From an uncultured Chloroflexota bacterium (GTDB lineage: Bacteria > Chloroflexota > UBA11872), in NCBI GenBank assembly GCA_958296175.1, contig OY282448.1, positions 248,001 to 312,000 of the forward strand: DNA of 64,000 bases, in the 5' to 3' direction. The notes under the pieces were generated by a model. It was not told the DNA's origin. It ran no database searches and worked only from the letters and a program-made list of their open reading frames with translations. The stretch's first letter is position 1; each line of letters opens with the position of its first letter. Below are positions 16,991 to 26,180 of the stretch, one piece after another. The position numbers were made by a program, and so were the translations under genes.

Positions 16991-17614
16991 ATGAGCGCGC
17001 CGCGGGATTCGAGGACGAGCGTGCGCCGAGTTTTGGTTCTTGGCCTGTGGATGCTGCTGGCCCTGGTTGGCGTGGTGCTGGTGCTGGGCGTCTTTGCCAC
17101 GCGCGGCAGCGTGGACTACTCCGACCTGCCGCGCATCCAGACGACCGACGACGCGCGGCGGCGGGCGCTGACCAAGCTGGGCGCGTTTGCCCAACTGGCG
17201 GCGCAGGCGCAGGCCTCCGGGCGCGACGTGCCCACGCAGCTGGTGCTGACGCAGGACGAACTCTCGGTGCTGGTGCGCGACTGGGGCGAGCAGGAGCACT
17301 GGTTCGGAACCATGACCGACGCGCAGGTCGTGTTTCGCCCCGGCGTACTGACCGTGACCGGCGCCATCCAGGCGTTCGAGCTGGTCTTCCCGTTTCGGAT
17401 CGACGTGGCCGTGACCACGACCAACCGCGAGCGCCAGGCCGAAATCCTGCGCGTGCAGCTGGGCGAGCTGTACGCGCCCGAGTTCTTGCGCTCGCTGGTG
17501 CTGGCGCTGGTGGAACGCACCGTGGACGCCGGCCTGCCGCGCGTGCCCATGGCCATCGAAACGATGGTGGTCACCGAAGGCGAACTGCTGATCTCGGGGG
17601 CGGCGATTCCTTGA
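16991..17614 (+). CDS. Single-pass membrane-anchored protein of unknown function
   Basis: Not recognised. The 207-residue product has a short basic N-terminus, one transmembrane helix at about residues 13-36 (VLVLGLWMLLALVGVVLVLG), and an extracytoplasmic or cytoplasmic beta-rich domain. The pattern VLTVTGAIQAFELVFPFRIDV resembles lipid-binding or LPS-export-like beta-taco proteins only in general. The stop codon overlaps the TTG I assign as start of the glycosyltransferase downstream, so the two are probably co-translated and this protein may act with it. Confidence 0.65.
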   Translation: MSAPRDSRTSVRRVLVLGLWMLLALVGVVLVLGVFATRGSVDYSDLPRIQTTDDARRRALTKLGAFAQLAAQAQASGRDVPTQLVLTQDELSVLVRDWGEQEHWFGTMTDAQVVFRPGVLTVTGAIQAFELVFPFRIDVAVTTTNRERQAEILRVQLGELYAPEFLRSLVLALVERTVDAGLPRVPMAIETMVVTEGELLISGAAIP

Positions 17615-20013
17615 GGCGCAGTCTGGCGGAAATCGTTGCCGCCGCCCCGCCGCGCCTTGTGACGCGCGCCGCCCAGCGCGTTGCGGCGGCGGCGGCGCGC
17701 GCGCCGTTCCCGGCGCTGGCGCTGGCCGCGGCGCTGCTGTTTGCCGCCGTGGGCGCGGTCGTCATGGACGACTACGGGGTGGGGGTCGACGTATTGGCGC
17801 AGCGCCAGACCGCCATCGGCGTGGCGGACTTCATCGCGGGCGGCGCCTACGTCGTACCCCCCGTCGACGCCGACCGCTTCTACGGCATGGCCTTCGAGCT
17901 GCCGCTGCTGCTCGTCGAGCGCGCGCTGGGGCTCCAGGACAGCCGCGACGTCCACCTGCTGCGCCACGCGCTGTCGCATCTCGTCTTCATCGCCGGCGGG
18001 GCCGTTGGCGCTCTGCTGGCCTGGCGTCTGTTCGGCAGCCGCTGGCTGGGTCTGTTGACCATGCTGCTGTTCCTGCTGCATCCGCGCATCTACGCCCATT
18101 CCTTCTTCAACACCAAGGACCCGCCGTTTGCGGCCGCGTTCATGCTGGCGCTCTATCTCGTCCACTGCGCGTTTCGCCGCGGCACGCCCGGCGCGTTCGC
18201 GCTGTGCGGCGTGGCCGTGGGCCTGGCGGTCAACCTGCGCGTCTTGGGCCTGCTCTTGCTGCCGGCCGTGCTGGCGCTGCTGGCGCTGGACGTCTGGCAG
18301 GCCGCCGACGCCAGAGCGCGGCGGCGCGCGCTGCTCAGCGGCGCGCTCTTCGCGGCCGCCGCGCTGCTGACTATCTACGCCCTGCATCCCTACTACTGGG
18401 AAAACCCGCTGCGGATGCTCGACGCGGTCACGACGCTTGCCCAGCATCCAAATATCGTCAGTGAATGGTTTCTGGGCGAGAGAGTCTGGTCGGACGCGGT
18501 TCCGCCGCATTACATCCCAACGTGGTTCACCATCACGGCGCCGCCGGTCACGCTGCTGCTGGGGGCAGTGGGCGCGGCGGTGATCCTGGGCCGCGCCGCG
18601 CGCCGCCCGCGGGCGGCGGCTGCCAACGGCGCCGCCCGCTTCCAGCTGCTGCTGCTGGGCTGCGCCGTGCTGCCGGTGCTCGTCGTCGCCGTGACCCAGG
18701 CGCGCGTCTATGACGACTGGCGGCAGATGTATTTCTTGTGGGCTCCCTTCAGCCTGCTGGCGGCGGCCGGCGCGCAATGGCTGGCCGGGGCGCCGGCCGT
18801 GTCCCCGACCCGCGTCCGCACGGCGCCCGCGGTTCCGTACACAGACAGTGCACGGAGGGGATCCACGCGCATGGCACGCACGCTGCGGCGGGCGGCCGTG
18901 GTTGGGGCGGTGGGCCTGGGCGCGCTCAGCACCGTCGCTTCCATGGCCGCACTGCACCCCTACGAGCACGCCTACTTCAGTCCGCTCCTGCAGCCGTCCA
19001 GCGCCGTGGCTCAGCACTTTTCCCTGCCGGGGCACGCGGCACGCCGCCCGGGCTTGGAGCATCTGCTCCAGCGCTACCCTGACGACTTGTTGTTCGTCCC
19101 GGACGGGGCAGGCCACGGGGATGCGCCCATGCTGCCCGAAGCGCAGCGTCGGCGATTGCTGGGGGGCGCCCAGATTGGCATCGTGTCCCTCGACGACGGC
19201 GGCTGGGCGCCCCTGCCCCCCGGAACGCGGCCGCCGGTCGTGCACCAGCTGCAGGCGTACGGCGGCGTAATTGCCGCAACCCGCGCGCCCGCGCGGTTTC
19301 GCGACGTGGCCGCGGCCGCCGACGCCGGCGTCTTCGGGCCCCCGGTAGCGCGCGCAGACTTCGACGTCTATCTCACCGACACCGCGCTCATCTATCACAA
19401 GCACCCCTGCGGCGCCGACGACCTCGACGCCGCGCCCTTCTTCCTGCACGTCGTCCCGGTGAACCCGGCCGACCTGTCCCCCGCGCGCGCGCCGCACGGC
19501 TTCGACAATCTGGACCGCCGCCTCCACCACCGCTACGCTGCCGCCCACGGGGTGTGTCTGGCGGTCGTCCCGCTCCCAACCTACGCCCTGGCGCACGTCC
19601 GCACCGGCCAATACGTCCCCGGCGGCGGGGAGGTCTGGGACGCGGAGTTCGCCGTCGCCGAGTCCCCGTTCGGCGGCGTGCGGCGCTCGACGTTCGACGT
19701 CGAACTGGACGGCGCGGCGCTGACCTACCGCAAGACGCCCTGCACCGCGGACGACGTGCGCCAGAGCTTCTTCCTGCGCGTCAAGCCCGTCCACGCGGCC
19801 GACCTGTCCCACGACCGCTCGTGGTACGGCGTCGAGTATCTCGACTTCGACTTTGCCGAGCACGGGGCGTTCGCGGACGGCGGCTGCCGCGCGCGCGTCA
19901 CGCTCCCCGCCTGGCCCATCGCCCGCATCGACACAGGGCAGCACACCCCGAACTGGGGGGTGACGTGGGAAGTGTTTTTCGTGAAGACCCGCACGGCGCA
20001 CGCAGCACGCTGA
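17611..20013 (+). CDS. GT39-like polytopic glycosyltransferase, copy 1
   Basis: An integral membrane protein of the PMT/ArnT/GT39 superfamily, which uses a polyprenyl-phosphate sugar. The 800-residue product has about nine helices in its first 430 residues and an acidic DDYGVGVD in the first external loop. HPRIYAHSFFNTKD is the conserved GT39 loop. The C-terminal 220 residues hold two copies of a soluble module of about 90 residues: FDVxLxxxALxYxKxPC, FFLxVxPV, LPxYxxAxxxTGQ, each with two cysteines. The TTG at 17611 has a GGGGG site ten bases upstream and overlaps the previous stop; a GTG at 17659 is possible. The next gene is a tandem paralogue. Confidence 0.72.
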   Translation: MRRSLAEIVAAAPPRLVTRAAQRVAAAAARAPFPALALAAALLFAAVGAVVMDDYGVGVDVLAQRQTAIGVADFIAGGAYVVPPVDADRFYGMAFELPLLLVERALGLQDSRDVHLLRHALSHLVFIAGGAVGALLAWRLFGSRWLGLLTMLLFLLHPRIYAHSFFNTKDPPFAAAFMLALYLVHCAFRRGTPGAFALCGVAVGLAVNLRVLGLLLLPAVLALLALDVWQAADARARRRALLSGALFAAAALLTIYALHPYYWENPLRMLDAVTTLAQHPNIVSEWFLGERVWSDAVPPHYIPTWFTITAPPVTLLLGAVGAAVILGRAARRPRAAAANGAARFQLLLLGCAVLPVLVVAVTQARVYDDWRQMYFLWAPFSLLAAAGAQWLAGAPAVSPTRVRTAPAVPYTDSARRGSTRMARTLRRAAVVGAVGLGALSTVASMAALHPYEHAYFSPLLQPSSAVAQHFSLPGHAARRPGLEHLLQRYPDDLLFVPDGAGHGDAPMLPEAQRRRLLGGAQIGIVSLDDGGWAPLPPGTRPPVVHQLQAYGGVIAATRAPARFRDVAAAADAGVFGPPVARADFDVYLTDTALIYHKHPCGADDLDAAPFFLHVVPVNPADLSPARAPHGFDNLDRRLHHRYAAAHGVCLAVVPLPTYALAHVRTGQYVPGGGEVWDAEFAVAESPFGGVRRSTFDVELDGAALTYRKTPCTADDVRQSFFLRVKPVHAADLSHDRSWYGVEYLDFDFAEHGAFADGGCRARVTLPAWPIARIDTGQHTPNWGVTWEVFFVKTRTAHAAR

Positions 20014-20026
20014 GCGGGCACGCCCG

Positions 20027-20191
20027 CCGCCGCCCCCCCCACGCGGCCCCCGCCCCTTCTTCCCCTCTCCCTGAGGAAGAGGGCAGGGTGAGGGGGGAGC
20101 GCCAGCCGCCATGACTGCGCCGCCCCCCCCCACGCGGCCCCGCCCCTTCTTCCCCTCTCCCTCAGGGAGAGGGCAGGGTGAGGGGGAGCGC
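20027..20191. repeat. Tandem repeat with two CTCTCCCT palindromes, copies 4 and 5
   Basis: A unit of about 75 bases (poly-C, ACGCGGCCCCGCCCCTTCTT, the palindrome, GGGCAGGGTGAGGGG) occurs at 20027-20104 and 20117-20191. The palindromes are at 20061-20095 and 20151-20186. It fills the gap between the two glycosyltransferase genes; no gene is seen in the remaining bases to 20318. Confidence 0.75.
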
Positions 20192-20318
20192 CGCCGCCGC
20201 TGGCAGCCTTGGCTGCGGCGTCCCTGCTTGCAGGCGCGCCCGGCGTCCACGGCCGAGGTCGTGACGCCGGAAGCGAGCGGCATCCTGGGCGGCGCATGGC
20301 AAACTGCGGCCAGGTCCC

Positions 20319-22703
20319 ATGCCTTGGCATTCCGCCGCCCCGCCGCACCTTGTGACGCGCGCCGCCCAGAGCGTTGCCGCGGCGGCGGCGCGCGCGCCGT
20401 TCCCGGCGCTGGTGTTGGCCGCGGCGCTGCTGTTCGCCGCCGTGGGCGCGCTCGTCCTGGACGACTACGGGGTGATGCCGGACGAGCTGGTGCAGCGCCA
20501 GATCGCCATCGGCTTCGCGGACTTCATCGCGGGCGACGACGCCGCCGTGCCCCCCAACGCCGCCGACCGCTTCTACGGCGTGGCCTTCGAGCTGCCGCTG
20601 CTGCTGCTGGAGCGCGCGCTGGGTCTCCAGGAAAGCCGCACCGTCCACCTGCTGCGCCACGCGCTGTCGCACCTGGTCTTCATCGCCGGCGGAGCCGTTG
20701 GCGCCCTGCTGGCCTGGCGCCTCTTCGGCAGCCGCTGGCTGGGTCTGCTGACCATGCTGCTGTTCCTGCTGCATCCGCGCATCTACGCGCATTCCTTCTT
20801 CAACACCAAGGACCCGTCGTTTGCGGCCGCGTTCATGCTGGCGCTGTATCTGGTCCACCGCGCGTTTCGCCGCGGCACGCCGGGCGCGTTCGCGCTGTGC
20901 GGCTTGGGCGTGGGGTTGGCAATCAACCTGCGCGTCTTCGGCCTGATCTTGCTGCCGGCCGTGCTGGCGCTGCTGGCGCTGGACGTCTGGCAGGCCGCCG
21001 ACGCCAGAGCGCGGCGGCGCGCGCTGTTCAGCGGCGGGGCTTTCGCGGCCGCCGCGCTGCTGACGACCTACGCCCTGCACCCCTACTACTGGGAAAACCC
21101 GCTGCGGATGCTCGACATGGTTACGACGTTTGCCCGGCATCCAGCGATCCTCAAGTTGCGGTTCCTGGGCGAGGCGCTCTGGGCGGACGAGGTTCCGCCG
21201 CATTACATCCCGACGTGGTTTGCCATCACGGCGCCGCCGGTCACGCTGCTGCTGGGGGTGACGGGCGCGGCGGTGATCGCGGGCCGCGCCGCGCGGCGCC
21301 CGCGGGCGGCGGCGGCCAACGGCGCCCTGCGCTTCCAGCTGCTGCTGCTGGGCTGCGTCGTGCTGCCGGTGCTCGTCGTCGCCGCGATCCAGGCGCACCT
21401 CTATCACGGCTGGCAGCAGATGTATTTCTTGTGGGCGCCCTTCAGCCTGCTGGCGGCGGCCGGCGTGCAGTGGCTGGCCGGGCCGCCGGTATCCGGGCGC
21501 GTGAAGCCGACCTCCGCCCGAGCCGGCGCGCGCGCGTGGGCCGTGCGCGTGCGGCGCAAGCTCGCACACGCACGGCGGAGCGCCGCGGTCGGGGCGGCGG
21601 GGCTGGGTGTGGTCAGCACCGTCTCCGCCATGGCCGCGCTGCACCCCCACGAGTCCATCTACTTCAGCCCGCTCGTGCAGCCGTCCAGCGCCGTGGCCCA
21701 GAATTTTTCCCTGGGAATGCGGAGCGCGGCGCGTCTCCAAGGCTTGGAGCATCTGCTCCAGCGCTACCCCGACGACCTGTTGTTCGTCCCGGGCGTGGGA
21801 GGCCGCGGGGATTTGCCCATGCTGCCCGAAGCGCAGCGTAGGCGACTGCTGGGGAACGCCCAGATTGGCGTCGTGTCCTTCGACGACGGCGGCTGGGCGC
21901 TCCTGCCCCCCGGGACACGGCCGCCGGTCGTGCACCAGCTGTGGGCGTACGGCGGCATGATCGGCGAAATCCGCGCGCCCGCGCGGTTTGGCGACGTGGC
22001 CGCGGCCGCCAACGCCGGCGTCTTCGGTCCCCCGGCGGCGCGCGCGGCCTTCGACGTCTATCTCACCGACACCGCGCTCATCTATCACAAACAACCTTGC
22101 AGCGCCGACGACCTCGCCGCCGCGAGCTTCTTCCTGCACGTCGTCCCGGTGAACCCGGACGACCTGCCCGCCTACCGCGCACCGCACCGCTTCGACAACC
22201 TGGACCTCGCCTTCGACGGCCACAGCGGCGCCGCCGACGGGGTGTGTCTGGCGGTCGTCCCGCTCCCCGACTACGCGATGGCGCGCGTCCTCACCGGCCA
22301 ATACGCCCCCGGCGCCGGAAACGTCTGGGAAACGTCGTTCGACGTCGCCGAGGCCCTGCCCGACGGCGTGCGGCGCTCGACGTTCGACGTCGAGCTGGAC
22401 GGCGCGGCGCTGACCTACCGCAAGACGCCCTGCACGGCGGACGACGTGCGCCAGCGCTTTTTCCTGCGCGTCACGCCCGTCCACGCGGCCGACCGGCCCG
22501 ACGACCGCGCGCCGTACGGCGTAGAGCTGCTCGACTTCGACTTCGCCGAGCACGGGGCGTTCGTGGACGGCGGCTGCCGGGCGCGCGTCGCGCTCCCCGC
22601 CTGGCCCATCGCCCGCATCGTCACGGGGCAGCAGGACCCGAACAGTGGGCGGACGTGGGAAGTGTCTTTCGTGAAAACCCGCACGGCGCACATAGACCGC
22701 TGA
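20319..22703 (+). CDS. GT39-like polytopic glycosyltransferase, copy 2
   Basis: The 794-residue tandem paralogue of the preceding gene is closely similar along its whole length. It has the same HPRIYAHSFFNTKD loop, the same ALHPYYWENPLRMLD, and the same doubled C-terminal module. Its first external loop reads DDYGVMPDELVQRQ; the D..E acidic pattern is nearer the canonical GT39 catalytic site than copy 1 (DDYGVGVDVLAQRQ). DNA similarity begins near CCGCCGCCCCGCCGC, just inside each start, which dates the duplication unit. Differences cluster in the C-terminal half, so the copies may have diverged in acceptor. Function is inferred from family only. Confidence 0.75.
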   Translation: MPWHSAAPPHLVTRAAQSVAAAAARAPFPALVLAAALLFAAVGALVLDDYGVMPDELVQRQIAIGFADFIAGDDAAVPPNAADRFYGVAFELPLLLLERALGLQESRTVHLLRHALSHLVFIAGGAVGALLAWRLFGSRWLGLLTMLLFLLHPRIYAHSFFNTKDPSFAAAFMLALYLVHRAFRRGTPGAFALCGLGVGLAINLRVFGLILLPAVLALLALDVWQAADARARRRALFSGGAFAAAALLTTYALHPYYWENPLRMLDMVTTFARHPAILKLRFLGEALWADEVPPHYIPTWFAITAPPVTLLLGVTGAAVIAGRAARRPRAAAANGALRFQLLLLGCVVLPVLVVAAIQAHLYHGWQQMYFLWAPFSLLAAAGVQWLAGPPVSGRVKPTSARAGARAWAVRVRRKLAHARRSAAVGAAGLGVVSTVSAMAALHPHESIYFSPLVQPSSAVAQNFSLGMRSAARLQGLEHLLQRYPDDLLFVPGVGGRGDLPMLPEAQRRRLLGNAQIGVVSFDDGGWALLPPGTRPPVVHQLWAYGGMIGEIRAPARFGDVAAAANAGVFGPPAARAAFDVYLTDTALIYHKQPCSADDLAAASFFLHVVPVNPDDLPAYRAPHRFDNLDLAFDGHSGAADGVCLAVVPLPDYAMARVLTGQYAPGAGNVWETSFDVAEALPDGVRRSTFDVELDGAALTYRKTPCTADDVRQRFFLRVTPVHAADRPDDRAPYGVELLDFDFAEHGAFVDGGCRARVALPAWPIARIVTGQQDPNSGRTWEVSFVKTRTAHIDR

Positions 22704-22985
22704 GCGGGCACGGGCGCCGCCGCGGACCGCGGGCAATGCCCCGCAATGGGCGCCCGTCCCCACGGCGCGCCGCTTGCGGCCTGGCACCCGCGGCGGGGCG
22801 GCCGGATTCGCGGCCGGATTCACCATGCCGGCGGCGCGGGGTATTGCGAGGGCCGCTGGACGGGGGGAAGGACAAGATTCTGGAAGAATCCAGCGCAGGC
22901 CCTCCGCGGTTCGTTCGCGGCCCTGCCCCGCCGCGCCTAGGCTTGGCGCGCGGCTGGCGCCGACGATGAGCAGCGGGAGGCGGCG
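22704..22985. other. Intergenic region with -10 element for the 22986 gene
   Basis: About 280 bases without a gene. A TAGGCT hexamer lies at 22938-22943, 42 bases before the ATG. GGATTC occurs on both sides of a GCGGCC core near 22803. Nothing else is visible. Confidence 0.5.
22938..22943 (+). promoter_or_regulatory. -10 element TAGGCT of the Eis-like gene
   Basis: Same hexamer and nearly the same leader length as at rpsT and the 10522 gene. Confidence 0.5.
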
Positions 22986-24089
22986 ATGAGTCTGGACGGC
23001 CCGCGCGCGCCGCGGGAGGACGAGCGTCAGGATCTGATCGACCACGTGAACCGCGTGATGCGCGCAGAAGTGGGCGCGGCGCAGACCTACGGCGTGGACT
23101 GGCCGCACGTCCACCAGCCGGACAACCTGGAGAACATCCGCGTGATCCGCCAGGACGGCCAGATCGCGGCGTCCACGGCCATCTATCCCCACGACACGCA
23201 GCTGGGCGGCGTGCGTCTGCGGATTGGCGGCATCAACGGCGTGTCCACCGACCGGGCCTACCGGCGGCGGGGCTACGCCACGCGCGTGCTGCGCGCCTGC
23301 ATCCAGCGCATGGCGGAGCTGGGCTGCCACCTCAGCCTGCTGTCCACCGGCGTGCCCAGCTGGTATCGCAAACTCGGCTGGGAATACGGCGGCGCGGCGC
23401 GGACGTACCGCTTCGACCGCGGCAACCGCTCGTTCCTGCCCGCGGCGCCCGCGCCCGACGTGCGCCCCGCCGCCGAGGCCGACTTCGAGGCGCTGGCGGA
23501 GCTGCATGCGCGGCGGGCCTGGGGCGCGGTGCGCCCGCGCGGGCACATGCGCGCGATGCTGCGCCGCCGCAACACGCAGCTCTGGGTGGCCGAGCGGCGC
23601 GGACGCGCCGCCGCCTATCTGTTCGTGCGCGGGACGACGGTGGCCGAATACGGCGGCGCCGCCGACCTGGTGCTGCCCATGCTGGCGCGTCTGCTGGCGC
23701 AGTGGGACGACTCCGCCGTCAAGACCTCGACGCAGTCGCCCGACGAGCGGCGCGCCGGCCGCAGCCCCACCGTGCACGCCGCGCTGACGGCGCCGCAGCG
23801 GCCGGACGACGTGACGGACGCGCTGGACGCGATTGGCGTGCTGCGGTCGGCGGACTACCTGGGCATGATCCGCATCGAGAACCCGGCCGCCCTGCTGCGC
23901 GCGTATGGCCGAACCGACGTGCAGGCGCGCGATGAAGGCGAGACGATTACGTTCGACCACGGCGGCCGCACCCTGCGGCTGAGCCGCACGCACGCCGTCA
24001 AGCTGCTCTTCGGCCCCGAGCGCCCAGCCGCGCCAGACCTCCCCGGCCTGCCCCTCCCCTTCCACGAATGGCCCGCCGACCGGGTGTAA
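22986..24089 (+). CDS. Eis-like GNAT acetyltransferase
   Basis: A 367-residue protein with an N-terminal GNAT fold: the acetyl-CoA pyrophosphate loop DRAYRRRGYATRVLRA at about residues 82-97, and SLLSTGVPSWYRKLGWEYGG, a pattern of Eis-type acetyltransferases. A second, degenerate GNAT-like half follows (DVRPAAEADFEALAELHARR), and the C-terminus resembles the sterol-carrier-like Eis tail. Eis proteins acetylate aminoglycosides or polyamines; the acceptor here is unknown. A strong GGGAGG ribosome site sits five bases before the ATG. It is probably monocistronic. Confidence 0.78.
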   Translation: MSLDGPRAPREDERQDLIDHVNRVMRAEVGAAQTYGVDWPHVHQPDNLENIRVIRQDGQIAASTAIYPHDTQLGGVRLRIGGINGVSTDRAYRRRGYATRVLRACIQRMAELGCHLSLLSTGVPSWYRKLGWEYGGAARTYRFDRGNRSFLPAAPAPDVRPAAEADFEALAELHARRAWGAVRPRGHMRAMLRRRNTQLWVAERRGRAAAYLFVRGTTVAEYGGAADLVLPMLARLLAQWDDSAVKTSTQSPDERRAGRSPTVHAALTAPQRPDDVTDALDAIGVLRSADYLGMIRIENPAALLRAYGRTDVQARDEGETITFDHGGRTLRLSRTHAVKLLFGPERPAAPDLPGLPLPFHEWPADRV

Positions 24090-24190
24090 ACCCACCAAGC
24101 CGCGCCCCGTGCCGCCCCAGCAGCTGGAACGCCGACGTGCGGCGTCCATCGTCACGGCCGGTCCGCGGCCGCGCGGCCGTGGTCTGACCT

Positions 24191-25258
24191 GTGGTAGTGG
24201 GTGCATCTGCGGCACTTCCGCACCGCGCTGGCGCGCCCGGCGGCCTGACGCTGCGGCGCATGACGCCGGCCGACGGGGCGGCTGCCGCGCGCGTGCTGCG
24301 CGAGGCGTTTGGACGCTCTGCCGGGGCGGGTGGGCCGGGCAAGCCGGCCGGGCAAGCCGGGCCGGACGGGCCGCCCGGGCCCGTCCTCCCGTCGACCGAC
24401 GCCTGCGTGCGCGGCTGGCTGCACGCCGCCGCGGGCGCCTGGATTGCCGAGCTGCGCGGTTACGGTCCCGTGGGCGTCGTGTTCGCTGTGGTGGAGCCCG
24501 GCGTCGGCTGGATTGCGGGCCTGGGCGTGGCGCCGCCCTTTCGAGGCGCAGGCGTGGGCGGAACGCTGGCCGACCGCGCGCTCCAGTTCCTGCGCGGCCG
24601 CAACGTCCCGCTCATCGGCCTGGAAACTGCGCCAACCGCGGCGGCGGCGGCCGCGCTCTACGCGCGCCGCGGCCTGCGAGTCTGCGACCTGACCCTGCGC
24701 CTGCGCGGCCCGGCGGCCTCGGTTGCCGCCGCTCTGGATGATCGAGCCTGCCGACCGCCGCCGCAGGTCAGCGCGCCAGCATCGCAGCGCCAGCCTCCGG
24801 CGCCGCAGCGCCGCGCCCCTGAAACCTCGTCGTCGAGCGCCGCGCCCGCTGCCGAGCGCTGCGCCGCGGTCGTCAGCGGCGAACCCCCGGCCAACTTCGT
24901 GGGGCCGCTGCTGTCTCCGCAAAGCTTTGTAGTGCGCTGCGGCGGCCTGGCGGTGGTGTGCGACCCCGTGCCGCGCGTTGCGGCGCCCGGCGGCTCGCTG
25001 GAAGTGCGCGCCGTCCACGGCGCCCGTCTGGACGTTCCCGCCATCCTGGCCGGCTTGCGCGCGGCAGCCCGCGCCGCGGCCGCCCGCGGCCTCTCCGCCC
25101 TGGACGTGGACGCGGCTGTGGCCGACGGCGCGCTCGTCCGCGCCTGCGCGCCCCTGGGCTTCACCCCCGTGGCAACGGCCCTGCGCATGGCCAACGCGCC
25201 CCACGCCTACCCCGCCTGGCTCGAACGCCGCGGGGGCCTCGGCCGCTGGTCGTTCTAG
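24191..25258 (+). CDS. GNAT N-acetyltransferase with duplicated domain
   Basis: The 355-residue product has one clear GNAT domain at residues 18-175: LTLRRMTPADGAAAARVL, LGVAPPFRGAGVGGTLADRA (acetyl-CoA loop) and AAAALYARRGLRV. After a Pro/Ser/Ala-rich linker (about 190-225) comes a second, weaker half ending ARPWGFTPVATALRM-like (APLGFTPVATALRM), so it may be a tandem GNAT. The Gly/Pro-rich insertion GGPGKPAGQAGPDGPPGP near residue 50 is unusual inside this domain. The start is one of two close GTG codons. The acceptor is unknown. Confidence 0.68.
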   Translation: MVVGASAALPHRAGAPGGLTLRRMTPADGAAAARVLREAFGRSAGAGGPGKPAGQAGPDGPPGPVLPSTDACVRGWLHAAAGAWIAELRGYGPVGVVFAVVEPGVGWIAGLGVAPPFRGAGVGGTLADRALQFLRGRNVPLIGLETAPTAAAAAALYARRGLRVCDLTLRLRGPAASVAAALDDRACRPPPQVSAPASQRQPPAPQRRAPETSSSSAAPAAERCAAVVSGEPPANFVGPLLSPQSFVVRCGGLAVVCDPVPRVAAPGGSLEVRAVHGARLDVPAILAGLRAAARAAAARGLSALDVDAAVADGALVRACAPLGFTPVATALRMANAPHAYPAWLERRGGLGRWSF

Positions 25259-25265
25259 CCGCGCC

Positions 25266-26114
25266 TCACGGCCTGGCGCTGGCCGCGCTGCCTTTGGCTG
25301 CGACGAAGATCATGCGTTCGCTGGCGGGTTCCAGGGGGTCCAGGTCCCAGGTTCCGTAGCGTTCGGGCTCAGAGAAGCCGGCGGTGTGGAGGGCGGTTTC
25401 GATTTCGGTTTGTTGGAAGCAGCGCAGGTGGAATTGGGCGGTTTGGCGGTGCAGGCGGGTTCCGCCGGTGGTCCAGTCGTAATAGTGATAGCTGGCGATG
25501 ACGTTGGGGTGGGGGTGGGCGTCCCAGGCCGTGACGTGGGTGACGCGCGCGCCGCTGGGGCCGCGGAAGTCGGACTGGCGGCGGAGAACGCCGTCGCGCA
25601 TGGCCAGCAGGTCGGGCAACGGGTGCACGACGTCGAGCGCCAGCAGACCGCCGGGGCGCAGCGCCTGGAACGCGGTGCGGCACGCGGCCGTCAGGGCGCG
25701 GCGGTCGGGCAGGTGCAGCAGCGTGTCCAGCGCGCAGAAGACGAGGCCGAACTGGCGCGGGCTGCGGAACGTGCACAGGTCGGCGCACACGAACTGCACG
25801 GGCAGCCGCCGGCCGCGCAGCTTGCGCCTGGCCACGGCCAGCATGGCGGCCGAGGCGTCGACGCCCACCACGCCGCAGCCCGCCTCGGCCAGCGGGATGG
25901 CCAGGCGTCCGGTGCCGGCGCCGAGTTCCAGCAGCGGGCCGCCGGCTCGCGCGGCCAGCGCCCGGTAGAGCGGCAGGTCGGCGTCGAATTCGCGGTGCTC
26001 GGCTTCGTAGAGCTCGGCGATGGCGGCGTAGGGGTCGGCGGCGCGCGGCCCTGACGGGTCCGGGGGGCGAGGCTCGGCGTCCGCCGCGCCGGGGTCTGGG
26101 CGTTCCGGGGGCAC
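25266..26114 (-). CDS. Class I SAM-dependent methyltransferase
   Basis: A 282-residue methyltransferase. The SAM-binding motif I is LLELGAGTGRLAIPLA, followed by GVDASAAMLAVAR, VCADLCTF and LRPGGLLALDVVH. The C-terminal domain with YHYYDWTTGG, QFHLRCFQQTEIETAL and AGF resembles small-molecule methyltransferases. The N-terminal 28 residues are Pro/Arg-rich, so a later start is possible. It lies 66 bases after the repeat membrane protein on the same strand and could be the last gene of the operon that begins at 32038. The substrate is not evident. Confidence 0.82.
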   Translation of the reverse strand: MPPERPDPGAADAEPRPPDPSGPRAADPYAAIAELYEAEHREFDADLPLYRALAARAGGPLLELGAGTGRLAIPLAEAGCGVVGVDASAAMLAVARRKLRGRRLPVQFVCADLCTFRSPRQFGLVFCALDTLLHLPDRRALTAACRTAFQALRPGGLLALDVVHPLPDLLAMRDGVLRRQSDFRGPSGARVTHVTAWDAHPHPNVIASYHYYDWTTGGTRLHRQTAQFHLRCFQQTEIETALHTAGFSEPERYGTWDLDPLEPASERMIFVAAKGSAASARP

Positions 26115-26180
26115 TGGGAAGCCTTCAGGCGCCCTCGGCGCCTGCCGCGCTGAGGAGGTCTGGGGCCAGGCCGCGCGCGG

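Noticed and set aside
19725..24215. Minus-strand open frame of 1496 codons
   Set aside because: Antisense to the second GT39 gene and the Eis-like gene; the repeat content simply mirrors the gene duplication.
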